NCBI GenBank assembly: GCA_012523595.1
Contig: JAAYIG010000197.1
Location: 27,064-91,063, forward strand
DNA: 64,000 bases
Direction: 5' to 3'
Origin: Fibrobacter sp.
Lineage (GTDB): Bacteria; Fibrobacterota; Chitinivibrionia; Chitinivibrionales; Chitinispirillaceae
The position numbers and the translations under genes were made by a program. The notes under the pieces were generated by a model, which worked only from the letters and a program-made list of their open reading frames with translations, had not been told where the DNA came from and made no database searches. Below, in pieces: positions 8,822 to 17,959 of the stretch; the stretch's first letter is position 1, and each line of letters begins with the position of its first letter.

Positions 8822-9841
8822 ATGAGCAATAAAAAAAGAATCAACTGTATGCGGCAGGACCCCATCAGTAAAGAATGGGTCATTTTCTCTTCCGCACGTA
8901 AATCCAGACCCCATCACGTCAAAACTGACTCTGCCAATCATCAGCTTCCCAGATACGATCCCAATTGTCCTTTCTGCCCCGGAAACGAAAAAATGCTCCC
9001 GGGCATCCTCTTTGAAACTCTGGGTATAGGTGATCAGCAGTGGAGTACCCGTTCAGTCCCCAACCTCTACCCTGCCCTCAGTCCTGAGGGCAATATAGAG
9101 AGGGAAAAAACCGGCTTTTACCTCTGCATGGGAGCCTACGGCCACCATGAGGTAATCATCGATCACCCCCGCCATAACAAAGGAGTCCATCAGTTTGAAT
9201 ACCAGCAGATGCAATCCCTTATTGAAACGTACCATACCAGGTACAAAGAATTGATGAAAGATCCAAATGTTGTGATGGTAACCATTTTCAGAAATCATGG
9301 GAAACGCGCCGGAACATCACTTCCCCATCCCCATTCCCAGATTGTAGCCTCCCCCACAGTACCCAGGTCTATCCGGCTGCAGGAGATCAGAGCCGAGGAG
9401 TATTTCGACGACATGGGAAGCTGTATTTATTGTGACCTGATGCATACTGAAATAGATGCATCAGAAAGAATCATAGCACTAAATGATTCCTTTGTCTCAT
9501 TTATCCCCTACGCTGCAAAGGTACCTTACGAAATCTGGACACTGCCCAGAAGACACACTGCCGATTTCGGCAGCATCTCTGAAAAAGAGAAAGAAGACCT
9601 CTCTGTGATGATGCGGGATCTGATTTCACTACTTTACAACCATCTCGGGGATCCGGATTATAATTATCTTATTCACTCCTACACCAGATTCAAATCCGAA
9701 GAACCCCACCTCCACTGGTATATCCAGACAATCCCCAGGATTCTAACCAGAGCTGGTTTTGAAATGGGTTCCGGATTCTTCATCAATCCCGACCTTCCCG
9801 AGGAAAACGCTCGTTTACTGAAAATTCAGCAGCAAGACTGA
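8822..9841 (+). CDS. galT: GalT-like hexose-1-phosphate uridylyltransferase
   Basis: HIT-superfamily nucleotidyltransferase of the galactose-1-phosphate uridylyltransferase family, 339 residues. Visible: zinc-type CPFC near residue 47, the catalytic GTSLPHPHSQIVASP with the HPH triad whose second His carries UMP, a second cysteine pair in CIYCDLMH, and the C-terminal HLHWYIQTIP. It would exchange UMP between UDP-glucose and a sugar phosphate. Co-transcription with the TreT-like enzyme suggests that it supplies or recycles nucleotide sugar. No galactokinase or epimerase is nearby, so true galactose metabolism is uncertain. Confidence 0.82.
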   Translation: MSNKKRINCMRQDPISKEWVIFSSARKSRPHHVKTDSANHQLPRYDPNCPFCPGNEKMLPGILFETLGIGDQQWSTRSVPNLYPALSPEGNIEREKTGFYLCMGAYGHHEVIIDHPRHNKGVHQFEYQQMQSLIETYHTRYKELMKDPNVVMVTIFRNHGKRAGTSLPHPHSQIVASPTVPRSIRLQEIRAEEYFDDMGSCIYCDLMHTEIDASERIIALNDSFVSFIPYAAKVPYEIWTLPRRHTADFGSISEKEKEDLSVMMRDLISLLYNHLGDPDYNYLIHSYTRFKSEEPHLHWYIQTIPRILTRAGFEMGSGFFINPDLPEENARLLKIQQQD

Positions 9842-9940
9842 GAAGTGCAGTTCCTCAATAAATTTACCTGCTTAAACGAATTACAAAGGAGTAATTACCG
9901 GAACAAGATCGATTCAGCATAATTTATTTTAAACAGGATT

Positions 9941-10432
9941 ATGTGGAACCAGGACGATACATCACGGGAAGTCTTTTACAATACCAGAATCCTTCGTAAA
10001 CCAATCTCCGGTATCATCTCCGGATACCATCAGCTTTCATACATTCTTATTTCCCCTGATGATGAAAATCCGTCCCGTACTGTTGAAATTAGCGGAAAGA
10101 TCAATGTCTCTCCCAAGTTTCTTATATCTCCTTATGCACTGCAGGAAACATTCAAAGATATTTTTGACCCTGAAACATTCGATAAAGAGATTCAGGGACG
10201 AGTTTTCTCATTTGTACACGGCGGAAGAAGTAATCTTAAAGTCAAAAGTGAATTATTCCAAATAGATAACTATGAAACCAGTCCGGAGGAACACCTGGAT
10301 AAGATCAATGATCAACTCATGCAGCAGGAAAACACCAGAACCGGCCTGATATTCGGGCCCAGATTCCAGTATTATCCTGTCTCTATCGACCGCTTCCTCT
10401 CGGAAATCATAGACCGAGAATTCAACGCATAA
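9941..10432 (+). CDS. Hypothetical protein (163 aa)
   Basis: I do not recognise this family. It is soluble, with no signal peptide or membrane segment. The first two thirds look beta-rich (SGYHQLSYILISP, TVEISGKINVSPKFLISP). The end contains an acidic stretch and FGPRFQYYPVSIDRFLSEII. It lies 99 bases after the galT-like gene and is followed on the same strand by two more unknown genes, with gaps of 14 and 5 bases, so the three may form one unit. Confidence 0.6.
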   Translation: MWNQDDTSREVFYNTRILRKPISGIISGYHQLSYILISPDDENPSRTVEISGKINVSPKFLISPYALQETFKDIFDPETFDKEIQGRVFSFVHGGRSNLKVKSELFQIDNYETSPEEHLDKINDQLMQQENTRTGLIFGPRFQYYPVSIDRFLSEIIDREFNA

Positions 10433-10446
10433 CCCGGGTTGCTCAG

Positions 10447-10734
10447 GTGTACGAAAAACCGCAATATCCAACTCCCAATGGCTACAGGAGAATGTCGGAG
10501 AACCCGTGCAGAAAAGGTTCCAAGAGCAGGGATATCGCAGATTTCCTGGCCAGAAATAGCCATTTGAGAGAATCAGTACAGGCCAAACAGGAACCAAAAT
10601 CTCACTCTTCTCTCAAACCCGGGATTAATCCGAATGCAGCCAGAATACTGAAATGCAGAGAAAAACCCGGAATAAGTGATGAGGCTGCAAAACTTATTGC
10701 CGCTTCTATAAAAAGCCTCCTGCAGAGCAAATAA
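10447..10734 (+). CDS. Small basic hypothetical protein (up to 95 aa)
   Basis: Not recognised. The product is lysine/arginine- and proline-rich and probably disordered for its first two thirds, ending in a helix (DEAAKLIAASIKSLLQSK). The frame opens with GTG at 10447. An ATG at 10492 is preceded by AGGAGA, but almost without spacing, so the start is uncertain. The helical tail and small size would fit an adaptor or regulatory protein, but nothing proves this. The next gene begins five bases after its stop. Confidence 0.5.
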   Translation: MYEKPQYPTPNGYRRMSENPCRKGSKSRDIADFLARNSHLRESVQAKQEPKSHSSLKPGINPNAARILKCREKPGISDEAAKLIAASIKSLLQSK

Positions 10735-10739
10735 ACAGT

Positions 10740-11171
10740 ATGAGATTTACAGGCTTCTATCGGTTATACTTGTCAATTCTTGCCGGAGCTCTGGCATACT
10801 ACTTAATAAAACCCCGCTGGTGGATATGGGTTGCCGGATCTATTCTTTTCCGCATCATCTGGTTTTTCATAGAAAAACAGGTAGAGAATCTCCGGACCGA
10901 AAAATGGTTCAACGCGCATTCAGCCCAGTTTAAAGAACTGCTTGGTCCTTATGGTATAAGGATGATAAACAAAGCTGAACAAGACCCCGGTGTACGAAAA
11001 AGCCTCTCCGAGGTCTTTACTCCTGATCTGAAAAAGCTTAAAAGCACCGTCGATCAACTGGAAATGATGGATACACTTTTCAAAGCGGGAATGCAACCCG
11101 ATGCAGACACCTACCAGTTGCATGATCTGAAGCTAAAATACGGTAAATACCGGGTGGAGAAAGAATCCTGA
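10740..11171 (+). CDS. Hypothetical inner-membrane protein, two N-terminal TM segments
   Basis: A 143-residue protein of unknown family. Residues about 5-25 (LYLSILAGALAYYLI) and 28-45 (WWIWVAGSILFRIIWFFI) form two adjacent membrane segments, giving a short hairpin anchor. The remaining 95 residues are charged and helical and should be cytoplasmic. It follows the small basic protein gene by five bases and is probably co-transcribed. No function is assigned. Confidence 0.6.
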   Translation: MRFTGFYRLYLSILAGALAYYLIKPRWWIWVAGSILFRIIWFFIEKQVENLRTEKWFNAHSAQFKELLGPYGIRMINKAEQDPGVRKSLSEVFTPDLKKLKSTVDQLEMMDTLFKAGMQPDADTYQLHDLKLKYGKYRVEKES

Positions 11172-11330
11172 TATAGACAGACCATGCCTTTGGTGTTACA
11201 TTGGAGAAACCTTGGAGGATTGAGAAATGAGTGCTATAAGATTCTCAAAAGGTAACATTACACATTATCTGCGAGCGCAGATAAAAATCCATATTTGATT
11301 TCAGATTCTGTATGAAATGGATCGTTTAAT
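11172..11330 (+). other. Non-coding stretch before decayed gene
   Basis: Only very short frames occur here. One starts at 11227 after TTGGAGGATT and would give 24 residues. Another from 11183 gives 23 residues. Neither is recognisable. Base composition becomes A+T-rich toward 11330. Confidence 0.35.
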
Positions 11331-11696
11331 ATGCGAAAGGCTATTTTAACTTTTCTTTTGGGAATCACATTGGGAATAATTATTACATATAATTTCATGC
11401 AAAATCGAATAGCAAAAGATTTCGCATTTTTGAAAAAATTCCCAGTTTTACTTTAGAAGAAAACAAATTTATCAGGGAACACATATGTGAAATTTACAGA
11501 AACATAGATGAACCTGAAAAACTATATAAGTCATATAATGTTAGGTGATAGTGTTGTAGTTGAAGTGACAATTCTTGGCTCTCTTCGAGACGGTTCGAAT
11601 TCAAATCAAAATGTTATTTCAACCTCATTTGATCAGTCAATTAGTTTGACGTTTACTAAGAATGGCGACTTAATATCGAAATGTTGTAAATATTAA
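11331..11696 (+). pseudogene. Decayed or frameshifted gene with N-terminal membrane anchor
   Basis: Three overlapping frame pieces read like one broken protein. 11331-11456 gives a hydrophobic anchor (LTFLLGITLGIIITYNF). 11438-11548, in another frame, gives a charged helical part (LEENKFIREHICEIY). 11508-11696, back in the first frame, gives a beta-rich end (GDSVVVEVTILGSL). Two compensating one-base indels, the first at an A6 run at 11433-11438, would join them into about 120 residues. The stretch is visibly more A+T-rich than its neighbours. It could be a real pseudogene of foreign origin or sequencing errors at homopolymers. Confidence 0.45.
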
Positions 11697-11703
11697 TGAT
11701 TGT

Positions 11704-11729
11704 GCTCACTTAGCATAGCCTAAGCGAGC
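11704..11729. terminator. Hairpin after the decayed gene
   Basis: GCTCACTTAG and CTAAGCGAGC pair with one mismatch around a six-base loop. T-rich sequence follows only weakly on the plus strand (TTCTCT, with a seven-T run ending at 11750). It is a possible weak terminator for the plus-strand unit, or simply a hairpin between convergent units. Confidence 0.35.
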
Positions 11730-11804
11730 TTCTCTGATACCACTTTTTTTAATAAATCCCCGATTCCAATTGCCTGTAAAGCAGATTTGCAGGAACAAAA
11801 AGAC

Positions 11805-12773
11805 TCATTTTTTCCCACTGTCCACAGGAGGCACATATACCAGCGATGTGTCTTTGTAACGGATATCTGCCTGTGAAATCAGCTTGTCAACATATGAAGT
11901 GACAAATTCATTCTTCTGCCTCAATTCAAGGGAAATCCGGATACGATCCTTGACCTCATCAAACGAAAGAGGTTTTCCAGGTTCTTCATCTGTTTTCTTC
12001 AGAATATGAAATCCAGCTTCTGTCGGAACAAGATCACTGACTTCACCAGTTTTCAATTTTGCGATTATTGTATCAAGTTCAGGTTTCAGATCTCCCCGCT
12101 TGAACCACCCGATATCACCACCCGAAAATCTGGTTGCTGTTTTGGAAAAATCCGCCCCACCCCTTATCTGATCCAGCACTTTCTGCGCCTCAGCCCTTTT
12201 TTTCTCCCTCGTTGCTGTGGAGGTATCTGATGAAAAGAATATCTGGCTCACCCGTGACTTCGGAGGATTCAAGTACCTGGTTCGATTTTCCTCATAAAAT
12301 GTCTTGCAGTCCTCTTCTTTTATGGAATCGATATCTTTCAGTACTGTTTTCAAGAGAGTATCAACCAGTGCACCTTTCTGCATCTCACCCTTTATCCCCT
12401 CCTCAGTCTGCCCCATCGCTGCCAATTCACGCTTAAAAGTGGCATCATCACCAAACCTGCCCTTGAATTGTTTAAACGCACTGTCCACCATCATACTGTC
12501 AAAAGAGAGCTTGCGCCTGTCAGCCTCCTTCAGCAGAAGCTCATTGGCAATAAGCTGTCTGGCAGCACCTTTCAACAATTCTGGTGAGACCCCTTCAAAG
12601 GCTTTTGTGGGAAACATGCTTACCATGCTCTTGTGAATAAGATCAGCAGCCTCTTCGACCTGTTTACGGGTAATCGTTTTGCCCTCCACAATTACCGCCG
12701 CATCCTTGTTTTCACCCTTGCCACAGAACAGCCCAAAACAGCAGATCGCCGTCAGAATGATTCTCTTATCCAT
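11805..12773 (-). CDS. Parvulin-type peptidyl-prolyl isomerase, exported
   Basis: SurA/PrsA-like periplasmic foldase, 322 residues. An N-terminal hydrophobic export signal has Cys residues at about 11, 12 and 17, but the lipobox is not canonical (GLFC). A SurA-N-like helical chaperone region follows (VEEAADLIHKSM...). The parvulin (PpiC) domain spans about residues 165-280, with KSRVSQIFFSSD, FSGGDIGWFKRGDL and TEAGFHILKKTDE. It should assist folding of outer-membrane or secreted proteins. It lies 180 bases downstream of the response regulator gene on the same strand. Confidence 0.88.
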   Translation of the reverse strand: MDKRIILTAICCFGLFCGKGENKDAAVIVEGKTITRKQVEEAADLIHKSMVSMFPTKAFEGVSPELLKGAARQLIANELLLKEADRRKLSFDSMMVDSAFKQFKGRFGDDATFKRELAAMGQTEEGIKGEMQKGALVDTLLKTVLKDIDSIKEEDCKTFYEENRTRYLNPPKSRVSQIFFSSDTSTATREKKRAEAQKVLDQIRGGADFSKTATRFSGGDIGWFKRGDLKPELDTIIAKLKTGEVSDLVPTEAGFHILKKTDEEPGKPLSFDEVKDRIRISLELRQKNEFVTSYVDKLISQADIRYKDTSLVYVPPVDSGKK

Positions 12774-12953
12774 TTTTTTCCTCTCTGAGCCGGATGAAAC
12801 CGGCGCGGATGTTGGGGATTTTTTTATGCTGGTGCTATACTTAGGATCTGATATCTATGTTTCTGTAAAGATACTTCAGATACAAAAATGAAGCAGTAAA
12901 AATCTTTCCTTATGGTTAAAGCCGCCACTGAAGCAGCTCTGATTCCTGTGATT

Positions 12954-14972
12954 TTATACTTCCTGTCTCTGGGATTGTTCCATTTCGTCAAGCGATGAAT
13001 TCTCATCAAGCCAGTTTTTCCGTGAAGCGACCCTGAGAAATGCCTTGATGACAATTGGATCAAACTGCTTCCCGCTTCCTTCAATCAGACGTTTTATAGC
13101 TTCTTTCTTTCCCAGACTGTCTCTGTAAGGTCTGTTGGAAGTCATCGCCTCGAAAGCATCGGCAACATGCAAAATTCTTGCACCTATCGGAATCTGATCT
13201 TCCTTGAGATTATCAGGATAGCCGCCGCCGTTATAATGTTCGTGATGATGAAGTATAAGGTCATGAAGATCATGAAGGAATGGAACATCTTTGACTATAT
13301 TGGCACCCAGAGTACTGTGAGTCTTCATGATGCCATTGAATTCCTCGTATGTCAAAGGGCCCGGCTTATTGAGAATATATCCCGGGATTCCTATCTTTCC
13401 TATGTCATGAAGCAGTCCGGCATCACGGATAATCCCTACATTTTTCTCGTCAATCCTCATCTCCCGGGCGATCTCTTCTGCAATGTTCATCACATTTTCC
13501 GAATGCCCGTGAGTATAGGTGTCTTTAGCGTCTACAGCGATCGCAAGAGCCTTGATTGTGCGGATATAATTCTCCTTCATGTCACTGTAAAGCTTTGAAT
13601 TTGTCAGGGCAATTCTTGTTTGACTTACAAGACTGGACAGAAGTGCCTTCTTTTCGGACTCTCCCGGCATCTCTCTTGATGATCCAAAGAAAATGGCGCC
13701 GAACTTAAGGTCCTCCCATACAACCGGCATCACGTACCTGAACGCCAATGGAAGTTTCAGATACCCGGATGTCTTCGTTGAAAGCTGTATCCTTCTGATA
13801 AAAACTTTACGTTCGCTTATGTGTCCGGAAACTGCAGTGTTAAAACTCTCTATAACCTCTCTGCGAATCTCCCTCACTATGTCATCTTCCACCTCTCCCC
13901 TTGACCAGTACATAAACTCATGAGTTCTGCGCTGAGCCACCAGAAAGCCCATGAAATCGAGGGGGAAGTTGCGAATCGCGGTCTCATAAAGACACCTTAT
14001 CACATCGTATTTATCAACCAGTCCCATAAGCCGTTCGGAATAGCTGGATATGAGCATCAGCTCATCGAGCTTCTGATTGATGGAATGGTAAAGATTGGCA
14101 TTGTTGATAGCTACACCGGCCTGTGATGCCAGTACATCGATAACGCTCTTATTGAAAAGATTAAAGGGAGGAGACTTGCTGGTACGGTTCAGATTCACTA
14201 CACCTATAGTTTCTCCTGAAACTTTAATAGGCACTGAAAGGGCTGACGATATGTCCTGTCTCGAGAAATTCAGTCCAGTTTCAGGAGTAGTCTTACCATC
14301 CGCCAGCAGAAGCGATTTTCCATTAGTAAACACCCACTTGGAAATAGTCCATTCTGTCAGGTCAGCAAGCGATGATCGGACACTTGATGAATTGATGGCT
14401 TTCTGCCTCACCATGACCAGTTCCTGATTCTCTCTATCTATAAGCTGAAGAGATCCGCTCTCGGCCTCTGATACCTCAAGGCAGAACTGAAATGTGATAT
14501 CAAGTAATTCGTCAAGGTTGTGGGTTGTGGTAAGCCTGGTTGTGATATCGTAAAGAGAAACCATCTCGTTGAGCATGAAATTCTCACGCATCAAACGGGT
14601 AGATTTAATAGCCTGGTTTATCTTCTGAAGGAGCAGTTCAAACTGATAGGGTTTGAGGATGTAATCATAGGCACCACTCTGGACTGTTTTCACCGCTACA
14701 TCGAGATCTGGATCGAGTGCGGTAATAATAACCGGTGTAGTGGAAATCATCTTCCCGGCATTCTTAAGAAATTCCAGCCCGTCCATCTTCGGCATCTTCA
14801 GGTCCGCAACAACTACATGAGGCCTGATCTGCTCCAGCATCTCCATCGCCTGCAAACCATCATAAGCCAAAGCTGTCTTGATTCCAACAGAAGAGAGGTA
14901 TTTTGAAACGGCCGAACAGAGGCTCTGATCATTATCGGCCAGTAAGACAAGGCATTCTTCTTGAAGGCTCAT
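12954..14972 (-). CDS. Response regulator: REC-GAF-(GAF)-HD-GYP phosphodiesterase
   Basis: Multidomain signalling protein of 672 residues. A receiver domain (1-120) has the phospho-acceptor Asp57 (VVVADLKMPKMDG) and the KPY lysine motif. A GAF domain follows at about 150-310, then a second GAF-like region at about 325-470. A C-terminal HD-GYP domain has GLLHDIGKIGIP and HHHEHYNGGGYP. HD-GYP proteins hydrolyse cyclic di-GMP, so this enzyme probably lowers it in response to phosphorylation and a GAF ligand. No histidine kinase is adjacent. It follows an outer-membrane protein gene by 33 bases. The intact HD and GYP residues suggest activity. Confidence 0.92.
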   Translation of the reverse strand: MSLQEECLVLLADNDQSLCSAVSKYLSSVGIKTALAYDGLQAMEMLEQIRPHVVVADLKMPKMDGLEFLKNAGKMISTTPVIITALDPDLDVAVKTVQSGAYDYILKPYQFELLLQKINQAIKSTRLMRENFMLNEMVSLYDITTRLTTTHNLDELLDITFQFCLEVSEAESGSLQLIDRENQELVMVRQKAINSSSVRSSLADLTEWTISKWVFTNGKSLLLADGKTTPETGLNFSRQDISSALSVPIKVSGETIGVVNLNRTSKSPPFNLFNKSVIDVLASQAGVAINNANLYHSINQKLDELMLISSYSERLMGLVDKYDVIRCLYETAIRNFPLDFMGFLVAQRRTHEFMYWSRGEVEDDIVREIRREVIESFNTAVSGHISERKVFIRRIQLSTKTSGYLKLPLAFRYVMPVVWEDLKFGAIFFGSSREMPGESEKKALLSSLVSQTRIALTNSKLYSDMKENYIRTIKALAIAVDAKDTYTHGHSENVMNIAEEIAREMRIDEKNVGIIRDAGLLHDIGKIGIPGYILNKPGPLTYEEFNGIMKTHSTLGANIVKDVPFLHDLHDLILHHHEHYNGGGYPDNLKEDQIPIGARILHVADAFEAMTSNRPYRDSLGKKEAIKRLIEGSGKQFDPIVIKAFLRVASRKNWLDENSSLDEMEQSQRQEV

Positions 14973-15005
14973 TCAGATTCTCAGAAACAAAATCAAAGAT
15001 GTTTT

Positions 15006-16049
15006 TTACCAACGGTAAGTTAAACTGATCTGACTTGCTCCGGCAAACGCCATCACAGATGAATAGGCAAAATCAAGCCCTGCCCGTCCGCCAAACAGAT
15101 TAACTCCGGCTCCGAAACTGAATTTCCCCTGAGTCAAACCCACCCTCAAAGCAAGCCTGCTCATAATGGTATACTCCAGTCCGTATCTGCCTGCCGTAAA
15201 AAGCATCGATGGATTCCTGGACACCCTGCGGAATTCAGGTCCCTCGATACCAACACCGTCGGCTAATTCATCACTCCCAATATAGTTAATTCCCTCATTG
15301 GACAGAAGATCCGGCGTGCAATACACGATCAGCACCTTTCCGTAAATATAAGGGAATTCCCTCTCCCAGCCTATCCCCACCCTGATATGGGGAGAAACTC
15401 TCTGACGATAAGATTCGCTCCAATACACAACACTTCTCACTATATTTTCAAAAGAAATCGCCAGAGATATCCCGGGATCACTGAAGAGTACCCTGGTCCC
15501 AAGGTCCATCCCAATGCTATATCCACGGTATTCTGAAAGGTTTACCCGCCCCCCGTTAATTGCCCCGCCTGCCGCTATTATGACAGACTTGTTAAGATGA
15601 TACTTCCACCCCAATCCAGCACGAAAATAGATCCTCGACAGAGAGATTATCTCCGGGTCATAAACCGGATCACCGTTTTCGCTTGTATCTGAGTTGGCGG
15701 TTATCTCCACATCAGGCAAAAATGTGTACCCCAGGGTAACTCCATATCCAATATTTTCTCCTGCTTGTGAACTGAATGAAAGCAGCGAAGTACTGAAGGT
15801 GTTATGGAAATAATTGGCATAGGAGAGCGATAGAGTGTTAAGAGAATCAAAAGCCAGATTTGCAGGAGTGCTTGCAGGAAAGATTCCGGAACTAGTGCCT
15901 AAATCTGCACCTGCAAGAGCTTCGGAATAAGGAGCGTTCATCAAATAATCATTTATATCCGAGTAAAATCCGAAACTTGACCGGGCATCACCCGTTGTAA
16001 AAAGGGCGGCTGCTAAAACCGCGATTCCGGATTCTATCAGGCTCCTCAT
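15006..16049 (-). CDS. PorV/UPF0164-like outer-membrane protein
   Basis: A 347-residue exported beta-barrel candidate. Signal peptide at residues 1-22. A conserved-looking early segment (APYSEALAGADLGTSSGIFPASTPANLAF) resembles the APxxxAMGGA...NPA pattern of PorV/PorQ and UPF0164 proteins. Alternating amphipathic strands fill the rest, and the protein ends in an aromatic residue (SQISLTYRW), as outer-membrane barrels do. It may work in type IX-like secretion or as a structural outer-membrane protein; the exact role is unknown. It shares its strand with the REC-HD-GYP gene. Confidence 0.7.
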   Translation of the reverse strand: MRSLIESGIAVLAAALFTTGDARSSFGFYSDINDYLMNAPYSEALAGADLGTSSGIFPASTPANLAFDSLNTLSLSYANYFHNTFSTSLLSFSSQAGENIGYGVTLGYTFLPDVEITANSDTSENGDPVYDPEIISLSRIYFRAGLGWKYHLNKSVIIAAGGAINGGRVNLSEYRGYSIGMDLGTRVLFSDPGISLAISFENIVRSVVYWSESYRQRVSPHIRVGIGWEREFPYIYGKVLIVYCTPDLLSNEGINYIGSDELADGVGIEGPEFRRVSRNPSMLFTAGRYGLEYTIMSRLALRVGLTQGKFSFGAGVNLFGGRAGLDFAYSSVMAFAGASQISLTYRW

Positions 16050-16270
16050 GTCAGTATTTACCTGTCCCCATTAAATAAAGATCTTACCATAAAATAACTT
16101 CTTATCCTCTGCATTACCATAGATTTGCACTTTAAATCATAAACCGGAAAGGTATGATCGACCACTGCATATCCAGACCGAAAAGACAATTATACAATAA
16201 AGCACTGTATAACTGCACCAATCTTGATCAAAGACGAAATAATCGTTTTGCGGTTTAGTACCAAAAAAGA

Positions 16271-16299
16271 TTGACTCTTTTGTATAACCGTTCTATTTT
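16271..16299 (+). promoter_or_regulatory. Sigma-70-type promoter of tRNA-Val
   Basis: TTGACT at 16271-16276, a 17-base spacer, and TATTTT at 16294-16299. The start would fall near 16306, a few bases before the mature tRNA 5' end. Confidence 0.7.
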
Positions 16300-16311
16300 A
16301 TGCAGTTCCCC

Positions 16312-16385
16312 GGGCGCATGGCTCAGTTGGTTAGAGCGCCGCGTTCACATCGCGGAGATCGCTGGTTCGAGTCCAGCTGCGCCCA
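16312..16385 (+). tRNA. tRNA-Val (anticodon CAC)
   Basis: A complete cloverleaf: acceptor GGGCGCA pairs with TGCGCCC plus discriminator A; anticodon stem CCGCG/CGCGG encloses loop TTCACAT, giving anticodon CAC for GTG codons; the T-arm is CTGG with TTCGAGT and CCAG. CCA is not encoded. A strong sigma-70-type promoter precedes it. Confidence 0.95.
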
Positions 16386-16510
16386 TTTCTCATTCAAAAA
16401 AAACCCGCCTCAATTATAAGCTCAACAATATTACTCTAAATGCTTTCTAATAACAAAATCGCTTATTATTTTAAGCTTATCCGAATATTCTTTCCAAGAG
16501 GAATCTTTTA

Positions 16511-17950
16511 ATGAATTCCGGCTTAATTTTCAGAAACAATTTAGCCTGTCTGTTACTCATCTCCCTGTTCTCAATAGCCTCCTCACAGGAATCTATCAGC
16601 TTTACCCTGCCTGAGCAAGGATTGCTTATAAATACCCCCATCTGTACACTACTGGTGGAATCTGATTCCAGAATAAGAAGAGTCGAATTTCAAGCCCGAT
16701 ATACGAATGCCAAAGACTCAGCAGTGATTATTGACCTGGGCGCAGTCTCAAAAGCTCCTTTCCAAACGGTGTGGGATATTTCAAAAATCCCTAACCAGCT
16801 CATCTCCGGTGTCTCTCTTCTTGCCATAGCCACTATGGGTAACTGGAAAGAAGTGGAAACCAAAAGAGAAGGCGTATTCTTTGTTCATCACCCAATTAAA
16901 AGGCCTTTGAAAACTATCCACTACGATCATAAAGGCACAAAAAAAATCAAATCAGATACAATCTCTTTAAAATATGCCCGCTCTCCAGGCACCGTAACCT
17001 CATCTCTATATTGGAATGAGAATGATATAACAGTTTTGCTTGAGGTTAAAGACCCCCTGTTTTATGCCAATGTGACACGTGAAGAGCTCGCAGGTATGGG
17101 TATGGAAATAATGCTCGACCCATCCATGAGTAGAAAACCTTACCCAGACAAAGATATCCTCTCCTATGCAGTTCCTCTCTACGGAAAGCCCTACAGAATC
17201 ATCTATAATCCTCAATTTGATTCCAGCGGAAGCTTTAAACTCACTACCAGCACTGAACCCTGTGATTTTAGACACCAGGTGACCAAAGTGGATTTCAAGG
17301 GTTTTAAGATCTATTTCTCAATTCCTCTGGAAAAAATCGCAACTCCTCTACCCGAAGAAATTGCCTGTAATCTGGTGGTTAAAACACTTGTAGGAAACAA
17401 CATTGTCAGGAGTCCATGGATCAACCACGGCCCTGCAGCATCCTACAGCCCCTTTGTCTGGGGATCTGTCAAATTCCATCCAAAGCCATTTTATAAAAAC
17501 CGGTTGCTGATTGGGGGTATCTCTTTCGGTTCCGGATTCATGTTAACACTCCTGGTTCAATTGCTCATCTTTTCTCTTAAAAAAACCAGTACAGGCGGGA
17601 CCACTAGAAGATCTGAAGTTGATGAAAAAGCATTTGAGAGGATAAAAGAAGCGATGGAGAAGCGAATTACCCAGAAAAATGCAGCCAAAGAAGACATTGC
17701 AAAAGACCTTAAGATCTCTGCCAAAAAACTTAACAAACTGATAAAATCATTTACAGGATTGTCATTCCAAAACTACCTGATGTATAACCGCACCGAAATA
17801 GCAAAGGAAAGACTGCGCTCCTCTCATTGCAATGAAGCTACTGTGGCAGAAGCGTGCGGCTTTCAGAATGCCCAGGAAATGGAGAAATATTTCCTGAAAT
17901 TCCACCGTACAACACCCGGAAAATTCCGCTCAGAGCAACAGGTCGCCTGA
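16511..17950 (+). CDS. Membrane-spanning AraC-type regulator with periplasmic CBM9-like sensor
   Basis: Unusual one-component regulator of 479 residues. A signal peptide or signal anchor covers about 1-26. An Ig-like region follows (30-125), then a domain resembling the carbohydrate-binding module 9/DOMON-like fold (about 150-325; the region of TSSLYWNENDITVLLEVKDPLFY). One transmembrane helix lies at about 332-355. The cytoplasmic part has a linker and a complete AraC-type double helix-turn-helix at about 375-475 (AKEDIAKDLKISAKKL... TVAEACGFQNAQEMEKYFLKFH). It probably senses a periplasmic sugar or glycan and regulates transcription directly from the membrane. The target is unknown; the next genes are convergent. 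A GAGG ribosome site precedes the start. Confidence 0.85.
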   Translation: MNSGLIFRNNLACLLLISLFSIASSQESISFTLPEQGLLINTPICTLLVESDSRIRRVEFQARYTNAKDSAVIIDLGAVSKAPFQTVWDISKIPNQLISGVSLLAIATMGNWKEVETKREGVFFVHHPIKRPLKTIHYDHKGTKKIKSDTISLKYARSPGTVTSSLYWNENDITVLLEVKDPLFYANVTREELAGMGMEIMLDPSMSRKPYPDKDILSYAVPLYGKPYRIIYNPQFDSSGSFKLTTSTEPCDFRHQVTKVDFKGFKIYFSIPLEKIATPLPEEIACNLVVKTLVGNNIVRSPWINHGPAASYSPFVWGSVKFHPKPFYKNRLLIGGISFGSGFMLTLLVQLLIFSLKKTSTGGTTRRSEVDEKAFERIKEAMEKRITQKNAAKEDIAKDLKISAKKLNKLIKSFTGLSFQNYLMYNRTEIAKERLRSSHCNEATVAEACGFQNAQEMEKYFLKFHRTTPGKFRSEQQVA

Positions 17951-17959
17951 TTTCAAACC

